From: Streptacidiphilus sp041262165
Lineage (GTDB): Bacteria; Actinomycetota; Actinomycetes; Streptomycetales; Streptomycetaceae
Assembly (NCBI RefSeq): GCF_041262165.1
Contig: NZ_JBGCBY010000017.1
Coordinates: 117,033-181,032 of the forward strand
Direction of reading: 5' to 3'
Length of the DNA: 64,000 bases
A program made the position numbers and the translations under genes. Under the pieces are notes generated by a model. The model was not told the DNA's origin. It saw only the letters and a program-made list of their open reading frames with translations, and made no database searches. Below are positions 8,302 to 16,314 of this stretch, piece after piece (within the stretch, counting starts at the first letter, position 1; every line of letters starts with the position of its first letter).

Positions 8302-8908
8302 TGAGCAGGGGGCGCAGGAAGCCGGACTGGAGCCGGACCACCAGTGGCGGGCCGAAGCGCTTCGCCAGCAGCATCACCGGAACCGCCACGACCGCGCCGA
8401 CGACCAGGCCGACCAGCACGTCGTGCGGGTAGTGCGCGCCGACCCAGATCCGCGAGAAGCCCATCAGCAGCGCGGCGAGCGTGGCGATGATCCCCAGCCT
8501 GCGGTCGACCATCCAGAGCGCTGCCGCCGCTGCCGCCGCGATGGCGGAGTGGTTGCTCGGGAAGGACCAGTCGCCGATGCCGGGGCAGGGCAGCAGCGTG
8601 GCCGGGGAGGTGATCACCTGGCAGGGCCTGGCCTCGTCGAAGATGGTCTTGACGATGTCGTTGGCGATGTAGGCGATCACCACGGTGACCGGCACCGCCA
8701 GCGCCAGGGCCATCGCGGTGGCGCTGCGTGCGTTCCGTGCCTGCCACCAGCCCCAGATCATCATCAGGGCGAACAGTCCCAGGCCGTAGTCGGCGTAGGC
8801 GGAGATCACGTTGTCGAACCAGTGCGGGGCGTTCTGCGCCTCGGTGATGAACCAGTGGTACAGGCCTCCGTCGATGGAAGCGCCGTTCAGGGCTGCGAGG
8901 TAGATCAC
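8294..8908 (-). CDS. PAP2 superfamily membrane phosphatase
   Basis: A 204-residue membrane protein of the PAP2 family, which removes phosphate from phosphatidic acid, undecaprenyl diphosphate or related lipids. All three signatures are present in order: KTIFDEARP, SFPSNHSAI and SRIWVGAHYPHD. About five membrane segments are visible. The GTG start overlaps the stop of the upstream DedA gene as GTGA, so the two are co-translated. The stop codon lies inside a repeated 27-bp sequence (8275-8301), so the C-terminus may have been set by a repeat insertion. Confidence 0.88.
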   Translation of the reverse strand: MIYLAALNGASIDGGLYHWFITEAQNAPHWFDNVISAYADYGLGLFALMMIWGWWQARNARSATAMALALAVPVTVVIAYIANDIVKTIFDEARPCQVITSPATLLPCPGIGDWSFPSNHSAIAAAAAAALWMVDRRLGIIATLAALLMGFSRIWVGAHYPHDVLVGLVVGAVVAVPVMLLAKRFGPPLVVRLQSGFLRPLLTA

Positions 8909-9594
8909 TTGCCGGACTCCGGGGAGGTGCTGTCGGTGCTGCTTGTGCCGGTCGCCGCCTTGCGGCTGCGGAGGATCTCCAGGGCGATCGGGATCACCGA
9001 GACGACGACGATCACCGCGATGATCGGGAGGAGGTACTTGTCGATGTTGGGAATGGTGTTCCCGAGGCCGTAGCCGGCCAGCGTGACGCCGACCGTCCAC
9101 AGCAGGCCGCCGAGGACCTGCCAGACGGTGAACGTGCGCACGGGGACGCCGAGCGCGCCGGCCATCGGGTTGAGCACGGTGCGGACAACCGGGATGAAGC
9201 GGGCCAGCACGATGGCCTTGGCGTGCCCGTACTTGGCGAGGATCTCCTCGGCCCTGACCGCGCCCTGCTGCAGGTGCTTGTTGCTGCTGCGGGCCAGCAG
9301 CGACTTTCCGCCCTTCTGCCCGATCAGGTACCCGACCTGGGCGCCCGCGATCGCGCCGACGATCGCGCAGACCAGAACGGCGGCGAGGTTGAGGTGCACA
9401 CCGTTCTTGCTGGTGGTGCAGAGCAGTCCGGCGGTGAAGAGGAGCGAGTCGCCGGGGAGGAAGAAGCCGACCAGCAGACCGGTCTCGGCGAAGAGCACGG
9501 CGGCGATGCCGAACGCCCCGAAGGCGGCGAGCAGCGAGTTGGCGTCCAACGGGTTCACCGCCAGATTGATCAGGGCCGTCGGGTCCGGGGCCAT
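8905..9594 (-). CDS. DedA family membrane protein
   Basis: A 229-residue DedA/SNARE-associated-like protein. This family is implicated in lipid carrier or phospholipid scrambling across the membrane. Family landmarks are FAETGLLVGFFLPGDSLLFTAG near the N-terminus, the YLIGQKGG segment, and RFIPVVRTVLNPMAG. I prefer the ATG at 9594, because AGGAG lies 10 nt upstream; the GTG at 9603 would be only 1 nt from it. Coupling to a PAP2 phosphatase fits a role in undecaprenyl-phosphate recycling; this is inference from context. Confidence 0.88.
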   Translation of the reverse strand: MAPDPTALINLAVNPLDANSLLAAFGAFGIAAVLFAETGLLVGFFLPGDSLLFTAGLLCTTSKNGVHLNLAAVLVCAIVGAIAGAQVGYLIGQKGGKSLLARSSNKHLQQGAVRAEEILAKYGHAKAIVLARFIPVVRTVLNPMAGALGVPVRTFTVWQVLGGLLWTVGVTLAGYGLGNTIPNIDKYLLPIIAVIVVVSVIPIALEILRSRKAATGTSSTDSTSPESGK

Positions 9595-9658
9595 GGACGT
9601 CACACTCCTGCGATGGGGGACACTGGTTCGAGTCCGGGTGGCGGTGCGAGCTCATTGT

Positions 9659-9694
9659 CTACATGCGTGTAGTCAACGTGTGCCACTCTAGTGG
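9659..9694. promoter_or_regulatory. candidate BlaI/CopY-type operators in the DedA-BlaI divergent region
   Basis: CTACATGCGTGTAG (9659-9672) contains TACA and TGTA half-sites, resembling the TACA/TGTA dyads bound by BlaI/MecI/CopY repressors, though with a 4-nt spacer. A second dyad, CCACT-CT-AGTGG, lies at 9683-9694. Both sit 60-95 bp upstream of the BlaI-like gene, suggesting autoregulation. Confidence 0.5.
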
Positions 9695-9752
9695 ATGGAA
9701 GTAACCGTCCCGGTGAGAGGTTGGAGTCGTTGGAGCGGAAGGTCGGAGTCCC

Positions 9753-10184
9753 GTGGCGATGATCGGACCGCAACGGCGCCACCCGGGAGAGCTGGAGGCT
9801 GGAGTCCTGGCCGTTCTCTGGGCCGGGAACCGCGGTCTCACCCCCGGTGACATCCAGCACGCACTCGGCGGAGACCTCGCCCGCACCACAGTCAACACCA
9901 TCCTGTCCCGGCTGTACGAGAAGGGCGTGGTGGTCCGCACCCGGGTCGGGCGCGCGTTCGCGTACGCGCCCGCGCAGGAGGCACAGGACGCGCCGGGGCT
10001 CGCGGCCCGGAGGATGCGCTCCGAACTGGAGAAGGAGGAGGACCGGCAGACCGTGCTGGCCCGCTTCGTCTCCGGTCTCAGTGAGGACGACGAGCAACTG
10101 CTGCGCAGCCTGCTCAGCGAGGGCCAGGGCGGCGCCGACGGTGACGGGGCAGCGGACCTGGACGGGGCAGGGGAGGCGCGATGA
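9753..10184 (+). CDS. BlaI/MecI/CopY family transcriptional repressor
   Basis: This 143-residue protein has the winged helix of BlaI repressors (GELEAGVLAVLW, then ARTTVNTILSRLYEKGVVVRTRVGRAFAYAP) followed by a short dimerisation helix region. BlaI proteins are cleaved by, or respond to, a partner M56 peptidase. Its stop overlaps the M56 gene start as ATGA, the classical BlaI-BlaR1-like pair. The GTG at 9753 has GGAG 4 nt upstream; an ATG two codons later is an alternative. No beta-lactamase gene is adjacent, so the controlled target is unknown. Confidence 0.9.
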   Translation: MAMIGPQRRHPGELEAGVLAVLWAGNRGLTPGDIQHALGGDLARTTVNTILSRLYEKGVVVRTRVGRAFAYAPAQEAQDAPGLAARRMRSELEKEEDRQTVLARFVSGLSEDDEQLLRSLLSEGQGGADGDGAADLDGAGEAR

Positions 10185-11194
10185 CCTTCGACGTCTGGGC
10201 GCCGCTGGTGCTGCCGCTGCTGCTCGCCCCCCTCCTCGCCCTCTCCTCCGTCCGCTCCCTCCCCGACCGGCTGCCTCCCCGGCTCGCCGCATGGCTGCTC
10301 ACCGGGACCGCGGTCGGCCTCGCCGGGGCCGGCGCCGTCTCGCTCGGGTTGCTGGCGCTCGCCGCCCTGCTGCACCTGCCCTTCGTCGCGGCCGTTGGCC
10401 ATCTCGACGTGCCGGTCGCACGGCACCTCGCCCCCGGCGCGGTGGTGCCTGTGGGCACCCTCGCGGCCGTGCTGCTGCTCGTCGTCGGGGTACGCGCCGC
10501 CCGGGTGCTGCACCGCCATCTGCGGGACCACGCCGAGGCGCGGCGGATCATCCACGGGCACCGCACCGGCGGCGACCTGGTCGTGCTCCAGGACGCGGTC
10601 CCCGACGCCTACGCCCTGCCGGGCGGCCCGCTGCCGCGGGCCCGGAACAGGGGCAGGATCGTTGTCACCACGGGCATGCTCAGAGCCCTCTCGGCAGCCG
10701 AACGCGAGGTGCTGCTCGCCCACGAGCGGGCCCACCTGACCTGTCGCCACCACCGTTTCCTGCTGCTCGCCGACCTCGCCGCCGCCCTGCACCCGCTGCT
10801 CCGCCCGCTGCGCGAGGGCGTGGCGTACAGCGTCGAGCGCTGGGCGGACGAGACGGCGGCGGTCTCCGTCGCGGACCGGCGCCTGGTCGCCAGGGCCATC
10901 GGCCGTGCGGCGCTCGCCGGCGCCGGCGGCGGTGACCTCAGCGGACGGTCGCGGCGGCTCGCCGGCGTTGCCATGGGCGTCGCGGCCGGACCCGTGCCGC
11001 GCCGGGTCGCCGCACTGCTCGGCCCCGACCTCGCCGTGTCGCCAGCCAGGATCCGGCGGCGCTCGGCGCTGACGGCCGCTCTGCTCGCGACCGTCCTCGC
11101 GCTGTCCGTGGGCTCCACCCTGGACGCCGCGAAGGACCTGCACCACCAGGTGGAAGCCGCGCAGCGGCCGGGCCCCGCCGGCTTCTCCGAGTAG
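10181..11194 (+). CDS. M56 family membrane metallopeptidase
   Basis: A 337-residue protein with four predicted membrane helices and a zinc motif HERAH at 181-185, as in BlaR1/MecR1-type peptidases. It lacks the C-terminal penicillin-binding sensor domain of BlaR1, so it is the short actinobacterial type with an unknown stimulus. ATGA coupling with the preceding BlaI-type repressor indicates that the two form a signal module, with the peptidase inactivating the repressor directly or indirectly. Confidence 0.88.
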   Translation: MTFDVWAPLVLPLLLAPLLALSSVRSLPDRLPPRLAAWLLTGTAVGLAGAGAVSLGLLALAALLHLPFVAAVGHLDVPVARHLAPGAVVPVGTLAAVLLLVVGVRAARVLHRHLRDHAEARRIIHGHRTGGDLVVLQDAVPDAYALPGGPLPRARNRGRIVVTTGMLRALSAAEREVLLAHERAHLTCRHHRFLLLADLAAALHPLLRPLREGVAYSVERWADETAAVSVADRRLVARAIGRAALAGAGGGDLSGRSRRLAGVAMGVAAGPVPRRVAALLGPDLAVSPARIRRRSALTAALLATVLALSVGSTLDAAKDLHHQVEAAQRPGPAGFSE

Positions 11195-11294
11195 CGCTGG
11201 GCGGACAAGCCCTGGGGCCGGCCGGTCGAAGTGCCCGCGGGTGCACCGGCGCGTGCACCGCTGCGCCGACCGGCGGGTGGGCGAGGATGTGCCC

Positions 11295-11711
11295 ATGGCC
11301 TTCAGGACGCTGATCCTCGAACTCACCACCGGCAGCCGCGAGACCGTTCTCGACCTCACCGACCGCTGCAACGCCTTCCTCGGCAATGTCGCGGCCGGGC
11401 GTGACGGGCTGCTCAACGTGTTCGTGCCGCACGCGACGGCGGGCGTCGCGGTGATCGAGACCGGCGCGGGCAGCGACGACGATCTGCTCGCCACACTGCG
11501 GGAGCTGCTTCCCGCGGACGACCGCTGGCGGCACCGCCACGGCAGTCCGGGCCACGGTCGGGACCACGTGCTGCCGGGGCTGGTCGCCCCGCACGCGACC
11601 ATACCGGTGCTCGGCGGGCGGCTGGCGCTCGGTACCTGGCAGTCGGTGGTGCTGGTCGACACGAACGGCGACAATCCCCGACGAACCGTCAGATTGTCCT
11701 TCCTGGACTGA
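11295..11711 (+). CDS. YjbQ/UPF0047 family protein
   Basis: A 138-residue protein with the YjbQ signature: NVFVPHATAGVAVIE, HGSPGHGRDHVLPGLVAPHATIPVLGGRLALGTWQSVVLVD. Members are small trimeric proteins with weak thiamine-phosphate synthase activity in vitro; the physiological role is unsettled. The ATG at 11295 has GAGGA about 7 nt upstream. It stands alone between the M56 gene and the esterase. Confidence 0.9.
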   Translation: MAFRTLILELTTGSRETVLDLTDRCNAFLGNVAAGRDGLLNVFVPHATAGVAVIETGAGSDDDLLATLRELLPADDRWRHRHGSPGHGRDHVLPGLVAPHATIPVLGGRLALGTWQSVVLVDTNGDNPRRTVRLSFLD

Positions 11712-11799
11712 GACCGACCGTCCTGGACCGATCGGTGCGTTCCAGAAGAATTCTTGGCATGGACACTTTTGTTCGAGGTTACCGGCTGGTACTTATCTA

Positions 11800-11825
11800 G
11801 TGGCACACATCACACCGTGTGCCAC
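11800..11825. promoter_or_regulatory. 9-bp-arm inverted repeat upstream of the SGNH esterase
   Basis: GTGGCACAC (11800-11808) is perfectly inverted as GTGTGCCAC (11817-11825) with an 8-nt spacer, ending 20 nt before the start codon and just upstream of the GGAGG ribosome site. It could be an operator or a 5' mRNA hairpin. A similar GTGGC/GCCAC dyad lies upstream of the binding-protein gene at 28816-28829. Confidence 0.5.
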
Positions 11826-11845
11826 CACCCAGCAGTGGAGGCCCC

Positions 11846-12658
11846 ATGCGCCCACCCAGCGCACGCTCGCTCCGCACGCTCACTCTCACCCTCCTCACCG
11901 CCCTCGGGCTCACTCTCACCGGACTGGCCGCCGTTCCGGCGAGCGCGTCCGAGCCCGGGTACGCCGCCCTCGGGGACTCGTACTCCTCCGGGCTCGGGGC
12001 CGGCAGCTATCTGGGCTCCAGCGGCAGCTGCGAGCGCAGTACGAAGGCATACCCGTACCTGTGGCAGGCCGCACACGCACCGGCCTCCTTCACCTTCGTC
12101 GCGTGCTCGGGGGCGACCACGGCGGATGTGCTGAACAGTCAGCTGTCCGGCCTGAACGGGTCGACGGGGCTGGTCAGCATCACCATCGGCGGCAACGACG
12201 CGGGATTCGCCTCCAGCATGGAGACCTGCGTCCTCGCCGGCACCAGCGCCTGCCTCTCCGCGGTGTCGACCGCGGAGAGCTTCATCAACAACCAGCTCGG
12301 CGCGCTGCTGGACAACACCTACGCGGCGATCCGCGCGCACGCTCCCAACGCGCATGTGGTCGTGCTGGACTACCCGCATCTCTACCAGGTGCCGGGGAGC
12401 TGCGTGTTCGGGATCAGTGACACCTCGCGCAACGCCATCAACGGCGCGGCGGACCAGCTGGACGGCGTGATCGCCAAGCGCGCCGCCAACGCGGGCTTCA
12501 GCTTCGTCGACGTGCGCGGCGCGTTCACCGGGCACGAGATCTGCTCCAGCGACTCGTGGCTGCACAGCACCACGTGGCCGATAAACGAGTCCTACCACCC
12601 GACGGCGGCCGGGCAGTCCGGCGGCTACCTGCCGGGGTTCACCTCCGCCGCGGGCTGA
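11846..12658 (+). CDS. secreted SGNH/GDSL hydrolase (lipase/esterase)
   Basis: A 270-residue exported esterase. The N-terminus is a Sec signal peptide (basic RSLR, hydrophobic core, cleavage near PASAS at 31-35). Catalytic blocks are GDSYSSG (Ser45), GGNDAGF, and ESYHPTAAG with the active His. Six cysteines in the mature part match the three disulfides of Streptomyces secreted esterases. GGAGG lies 4 nt before the ATG. It probably hydrolyses ester substrates outside the cell and stands as a single gene behind an inverted-repeat operator. Confidence 0.93.
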   Translation: MRPPSARSLRTLTLTLLTALGLTLTGLAAVPASASEPGYAALGDSYSSGLGAGSYLGSSGSCERSTKAYPYLWQAAHAPASFTFVACSGATTADVLNSQLSGLNGSTGLVSITIGGNDAGFASSMETCVLAGTSACLSAVSTAESFINNQLGALLDNTYAAIRAHAPNAHVVVLDYPHLYQVPGSCVFGISDTSRNAINGAADQLDGVIAKRAANAGFSFVDVRGAFTGHEICSSDSWLHSTTWPINESYHPTAAGQSGGYLPGFTSAAG

Positions 12659-12689
12659 TCCAACGGCGGCATGCAGCATCATTGGCGGC

Positions 12690-13091
12690 ATGACCGACGA
12701 TCAGGGGAGCCAGGCGTCCAGCCCCTTCATCCACCATGTGGAGCTGTGGATGGACGACCTGGCCACCGCCGAGCGGGAGTGGGGCCCGGTGCTGCTCGCG
12801 TTGGGCTGCGAGCCCTTCCAGCACTGGGAGGACGGCCGCAGCTGGCGGCGCGACGGCAGCTATGTGGTGATCGAGCAGTCCCCGGACCTCCGGCCCGGCG
12901 GCCACGACCGCCTGCGGGCGGGGATCAACCACCTCGCAGTGCGGGGAGAGCGGGAGTCCGTGACGAGAGCAGCGCTCTCGGCGGGCTGGAGCGTGCGGAC
13001 GGACACCGGCCGGGCAGTGCACCTGACCGACGGTCAGGGTTTTGAACTCGAGGTCGTCTACGTCGAAGCGCCCGAAGTCGCTTCGGAGTAG
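12690..13091 (+). CDS. VOC (glyoxalase-fold) family protein
   Basis: A 133-residue single-domain vicinal-oxygen-chelate protein. It starts FIHHVELWMDDLATAEREWGPVLLALG and ends with a GINHLAVR...GFELEVVYV half, giving the paired beta-alpha-beta modules. The His in HHVELW and the Glu in ELEVVY are at metal-ligand positions. The substrate cannot be inferred. Its last 34 bases overlap the 3' end of the convergent acyl-CoA ligase gene. Confidence 0.85.
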   Translation: MTDDQGSQASSPFIHHVELWMDDLATAEREWGPVLLALGCEPFQHWEDGRSWRRDGSYVVIEQSPDLRPGGHDRLRAGINHLAVRGERESVTRAALSAGWSVRTDTGRAVHLTDGQGFELEVVYVEAPEVASE

Positions 13092-14905
13092 AGCGCGTCG
13101 ATCTCGCGCGCGTACATCTTGGTGACGGCCCGGCGGCGCAGCTTGAGCGAGGGGGTCAGCAGCCCCTCCTCCTCGGTGAAGTCGCCCGGCAGGACCCGGA
13201 AGGCGCGGATCGACTCGGCCCGCGAGACCGCGGTGTTGGCGGTGTTCACCACCCGCTGCAGCTCCGCGTGCAGGTCGGGATCGGTCCGGGCGACGGCCGG
13301 CGGTTCGAGCGTCCGGCCGCGGCGCTTCTGCCAGTGCTCCAGGGCCTCCCGGTCGAGCACGATCAGCGCCCCGATGAACGGGCGGTTGTCGCCGACGAGC
13401 ATGCAGTGCGCGACCAGGGGGTGCGCCCTGACCCGGTCCTCCAGCACGCTGGGCGCGACGCTCTTCCCGCTGCTGGTGACGATGATCTCCTTCTTGCGGC
13501 CGGTGATGCTGAGATAGCCGTCGTCGTCCAGATGGCCCAGGTCGCCGGTGGCGAGCCAGCCCTGGCTGAGCGTCAGCCCGGTGGCGCCGGGGTCGTCCAG
13601 ATAACCCTGGAAGACCTGTCCGCCGTGGAGCCACACCTCCCCGTCCTCGGCGATCCGCACGGTCGTACCGGGAACGGGGTGGCCCACGGTGCCGAACCGG
13701 GGCCGGTCCGGCGGGTTGGCGGTGGCTGCGGCGGTGCACTCGGTGAGGCCGTAGCCCTCGAACACGGTGATTCCGGCCCCGGCGAAGAACAGGCCGAGCT
13801 CCCGGTTCATCGCCGAGCCGCCCGACATGGCGTGCCTGACCCGGCCACCGAGCACGCCCCGGACCTTGCTGTAGACGAGCCGGTCGTAGATCTGGTGCTG
13901 GAGCCGCAGGCTCGGGCTCGGCCCGGGGCCGTCGCCGAACGCCTGCCGCTCCACGGCGGCGGCGTAGCGCACCGCCGCACTGACTGCCTTTTCGAACGGG
14001 CCGAGCTTCCCCGCCTCCTCGGCCGCCGCGCGCGCCCGCTGCATCAGCTTCTCGAAGATGTAGGGGACGGCGAGGATGAACGTGGGCTGGGTGGCCTCCA
14101 TCGCGGGCATCAGGTCGGCGGGCGCGAGACTCGGCTCGTGCGCGAGGCGCACGCCCGCTCGCAGCGCGGCGACTTGCACCATCCGGCCGAAGACATGGGC
14201 GAGCGGCAGGAACAGCAGGGTGCTCGGCTGCTCGGTGTCGTTGTTGCGGAACACCGCCTGGTAGCGGGCCACCAGGTTGTCGGTCTCGGCGGCGAAGTTG
14301 CCGTGGGAGAGGACACAGCCCTTGGGACGTCCGGTGGTGCCCGAGGTGTAGATGACGGTGGCGACCGACTCGGGGGAGACCGCCTCGCGGTGCCGGTGCA
14401 CCAGCTCGTCGTCGACGCCGCGTCCGGCGAGGGCGAGCGCCCTCAGTGCGCCGGAGTCCAACTGCCAGATGCTGCGCAGGTTCGGCAGCGCTTCGCAGAC
14501 CGAGCCGACGGTCATGGCGTGGTCCTCGTGCTCGACGACGCAGGCCACGGCCTGGGAGTCGGCGAGGATCCAGCGGAGCTGCTCGGCCGAGGAGGTGGGG
14601 TAGACCGGGACGGGCTGCGCGCCGATGGTCCACAGGGCGTAGTCGAGGAGGGTCCACTCGTAGCGGGTGCGGGACATCAGGGCGACCCGGTCGCCGAAGC
14701 GGATGCCCTGGTGCAACAGGCCCTTGGCGATGGCGACGACCTGGTCACGGAACTGCAGCGCGGTGACGTCCTGCCAGCTCCCGTCCTCGGTGCGGCGCGA
14801 GAGCTGGACCAGCCCGGGGTCCTCGGCGGCGACGGCGAACACCGAGTCGGCGAGGCCGCCGGTGCGCAGCGGTGGCGCGAGCGCCGGAACCGAGTACTCC
14901 CGCAC
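13058..14905 (-). CDS. fadD: long-chain fatty-acid-CoA ligase (AMP-forming)
   Basis: This 615-residue ANL-superfamily enzyme activates fatty acids to acyl-AMP and then acyl-CoA. The phosphate loop YTSGTTGRPKG is at 186-196. The adenine motif GYGLTEC, the TGDLGHLDDDGYLSITGRKKEII hinge region and the C-terminal lysine region are present. I chose the GTG at 14905 (VREYSVPAL), because this N-terminus matches actinobacterial FadD15-type proteins and GGAGG sits 8 nt upstream; an ATG at 14920 overlaps that ribosome site. It is divergent from the hydrolase at 15148, and TAACTTAC motifs occur in front of both. Confidence 0.92.
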   Translation of the reverse strand: MREYSVPALAPPLRTGGLADSVFAVAAEDPGLVQLSRRTEDGSWQDVTALQFRDQVVAIAKGLLHQGIRFGDRVALMSRTRYEWTLLDYALWTIGAQPVPVYPTSSAEQLRWILADSQAVACVVEHEDHAMTVGSVCEALPNLRSIWQLDSGALRALALAGRGVDDELVHRHREAVSPESVATVIYTSGTTGRPKGCVLSHGNFAAETDNLVARYQAVFRNNDTEQPSTLLFLPLAHVFGRMVQVAALRAGVRLAHEPSLAPADLMPAMEATQPTFILAVPYIFEKLMQRARAAAEEAGKLGPFEKAVSAAVRYAAAVERQAFGDGPGPSPSLRLQHQIYDRLVYSKVRGVLGGRVRHAMSGGSAMNRELGLFFAGAGITVFEGYGLTECTAAATANPPDRPRFGTVGHPVPGTTVRIAEDGEVWLHGGQVFQGYLDDPGATGLTLSQGWLATGDLGHLDDDGYLSITGRKKEIIVTSSGKSVAPSVLEDRVRAHPLVAHCMLVGDNRPFIGALIVLDREALEHWQKRRGRTLEPPAVARTDPDLHAELQRVVNTANTAVSRAESIRAFRVLPGDFTEEEGLLTPSLKLRRRAVTKMYAREIDALYSEATSGAST

Positions 14906-15055
14906 GCCTGCTCCCTCCATGCGTTCCGAGCTGAACGCCCGCCGGCCGCTACGTTGCGGCTGAATTTCGTAAGTTACTCGACGTAAACAATGCCGACCAG
15001 GGTGCTCGTCGATCTCCACGCTATGTGCACGAGCAGGTCACAACGCTCCAGGGTG

Positions 15056-15099
15056 TTGACGGGTCTGCCCCGCGCCCATAACTTACTCTCCAGTAAGTT
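15056..15099 (+). promoter_or_regulatory. promoter with overlapping operator for the alpha/beta hydrolase
   Basis: TTGACG (15056-15061), a 17-nt spacer and TAACTT (15079-15084) form a near-consensus housekeeping promoter. An inverted repeat AACTTACT-ctcc-AGTAAGTT (15080-15099) overlaps the -10 box, the position expected for a repressor site. The same core TAACTTAC occurs on the minus strand at 14970-14977, upstream of the acyl-CoA ligase gene, so one regulator may serve both. Confidence 0.7.
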
Positions 15100-15147
15100 C
15101 TGCTGGGCCCGGTACATCGCGCACGTCTGAGGCAAGGAAGTGGCCCC

Positions 15148-16140
15148 ATGTCCGTCGCTCCGCCGCGCACTATCGCGCGCACCGTCGCCGCCGCCGACGG
15201 TGCGCCGATCGCCGTGTACGTGGAGGGCGACGCCGAGGCACCGGTCACCCTGGTGCTCGCGCACGGATGGACTCTCGACGCGAGCGCCTGGCAGCAGCAC
15301 GCGCGTGACCTGACCACGGCCGGCTCCGGCTCGGCCGTGCCGGTCCGGGTCGTCCGCTACGACCAGCGCGGGCACGGTGCCTCCGGCGGCGGCAGCCGTC
15401 CGTGGAGCATCGACCTGCTCGGTGAGGATCTCGCCCACGTCATCGCGGAGACCGCGCCGACCGGGCCGGTCGTCCTCGGCGGGCACTCGATGGGCGGGAT
15501 GACCATCATGGCCCTGGCCGCCGCGAGGCCGGAGCTCTTCGCCGAACGGATCGGCGGCGTCCTGCTCACCAGCACCTCGGCGGGGCGGCTCGACCCGCGC
15601 GGACGGCGGGACGTCCCGCTCAGGTCGCGCGCGCTGGGCCACGCCGAGTCCGCCTTCTTCGGCTACTGCTCACGCACGGTCGAGCGCTCCGAGCGCATCC
15701 GGGCCCGACTGCCCGGACCTGCGGGCAGGCTCAACCCCTACCTGGTCAAGCGGTATCTGTACGGTCCCGGGGCATCGCGCGAGGCAGTTCTGGCCGGGGC
15801 CAGGATGATCCACGCCTGCCCCATGGCCGCTGTCGCGGACTGGTTCCCGGCCCTGATGCGGCATGACAAAGCAGGAGCGCTGGGCGCGTTGAGGCAGGTG
15901 CCGGTCGAGGTCGTCGTCGGCACCCTCGACCGCCTGACGCCGGTCGCCCACAGCCGGCGTCTCGCCGCCGAATTGCCGGACGCCGAACTGCACGTCGAGC
16001 CCGGTTGCGGCCACATGCTGCCGCTGGAGCGCCCCGAGGTGATCAGCGCCAGGCTGCGGACCCTGGTGGCACGGGCGGCCGCGGGGACGGGCGACGGGGC
16101 GGGCGAGGGGACGGGCGACGGGGCGGGCCGGGCGGGTTGA
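15148..16140 (+). CDS. alpha/beta hydrolase
   Basis: A 330-residue alpha/beta-hydrolase-fold protein. The oxyanion-side motif is AHGWTLD, the nucleophile elbow is GGHSMGG (Ser114), the acid lies in GTLDRLTP, and the catalytic His lies in GCGHMLPLE. It has no signal peptide. The C-terminus ends in a glycine/aspartate repeat (GTGDGAGEGTGDGAG) encoded by a short DNA duplication. The substrate is unknown; pairing with a fatty-acyl-CoA ligase through shared operator-like sequences suggests a lipid or ester substrate. An AAGGAAG ribosome site precedes the ATG. Confidence 0.9.
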   Translation: MSVAPPRTIARTVAAADGAPIAVYVEGDAEAPVTLVLAHGWTLDASAWQQHARDLTTAGSGSAVPVRVVRYDQRGHGASGGGSRPWSIDLLGEDLAHVIAETAPTGPVVLGGHSMGGMTIMALAAARPELFAERIGGVLLTSTSAGRLDPRGRRDVPLRSRALGHAESAFFGYCSRTVERSERIRARLPGPAGRLNPYLVKRYLYGPGASREAVLAGARMIHACPMAAVADWFPALMRHDKAGALGALRQVPVEVVVGTLDRLTPVAHSRRLAAELPDAELHVEPGCGHMLPLERPEVISARLRTLVARAAAGTGDGAGEGTGDGAGRAG

Positions 16141-16314
16141 CCCGGTCTGTGCGGGAGTCGCACAAAGCTCACTTTCGTACGTCCAACTGATGCTCGAACT
16201 GATCATCAGACAGGTAGTAGGCTCACGCCGACACACAGGTACCTCCGCACCCTTCCCTGCCATCCAGTCGGTTCCGTCTCCGCGTGCACCCCTGCGGTCG
16301 GCCCGGAGGAGCCC

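Noticed and set aside
9625..9635. GGTTCGAGTCC, resembling a tRNA T-arm, next to the DedA gene start
   Set aside because: No acceptor stem, anticodon arm or D-arm can be built around it; the flanking DNA is coding or promoter-like.
10000..12000. Long antisense open frames opposite BlaI, M56, YjbQ and the esterase
   Set aside because: Composition is dominated by Arg, Gly and Pro, no ribosome sites or family motifs, and the plus-strand genes have recognisable domains; high GC suppresses stop codons in the other frames.
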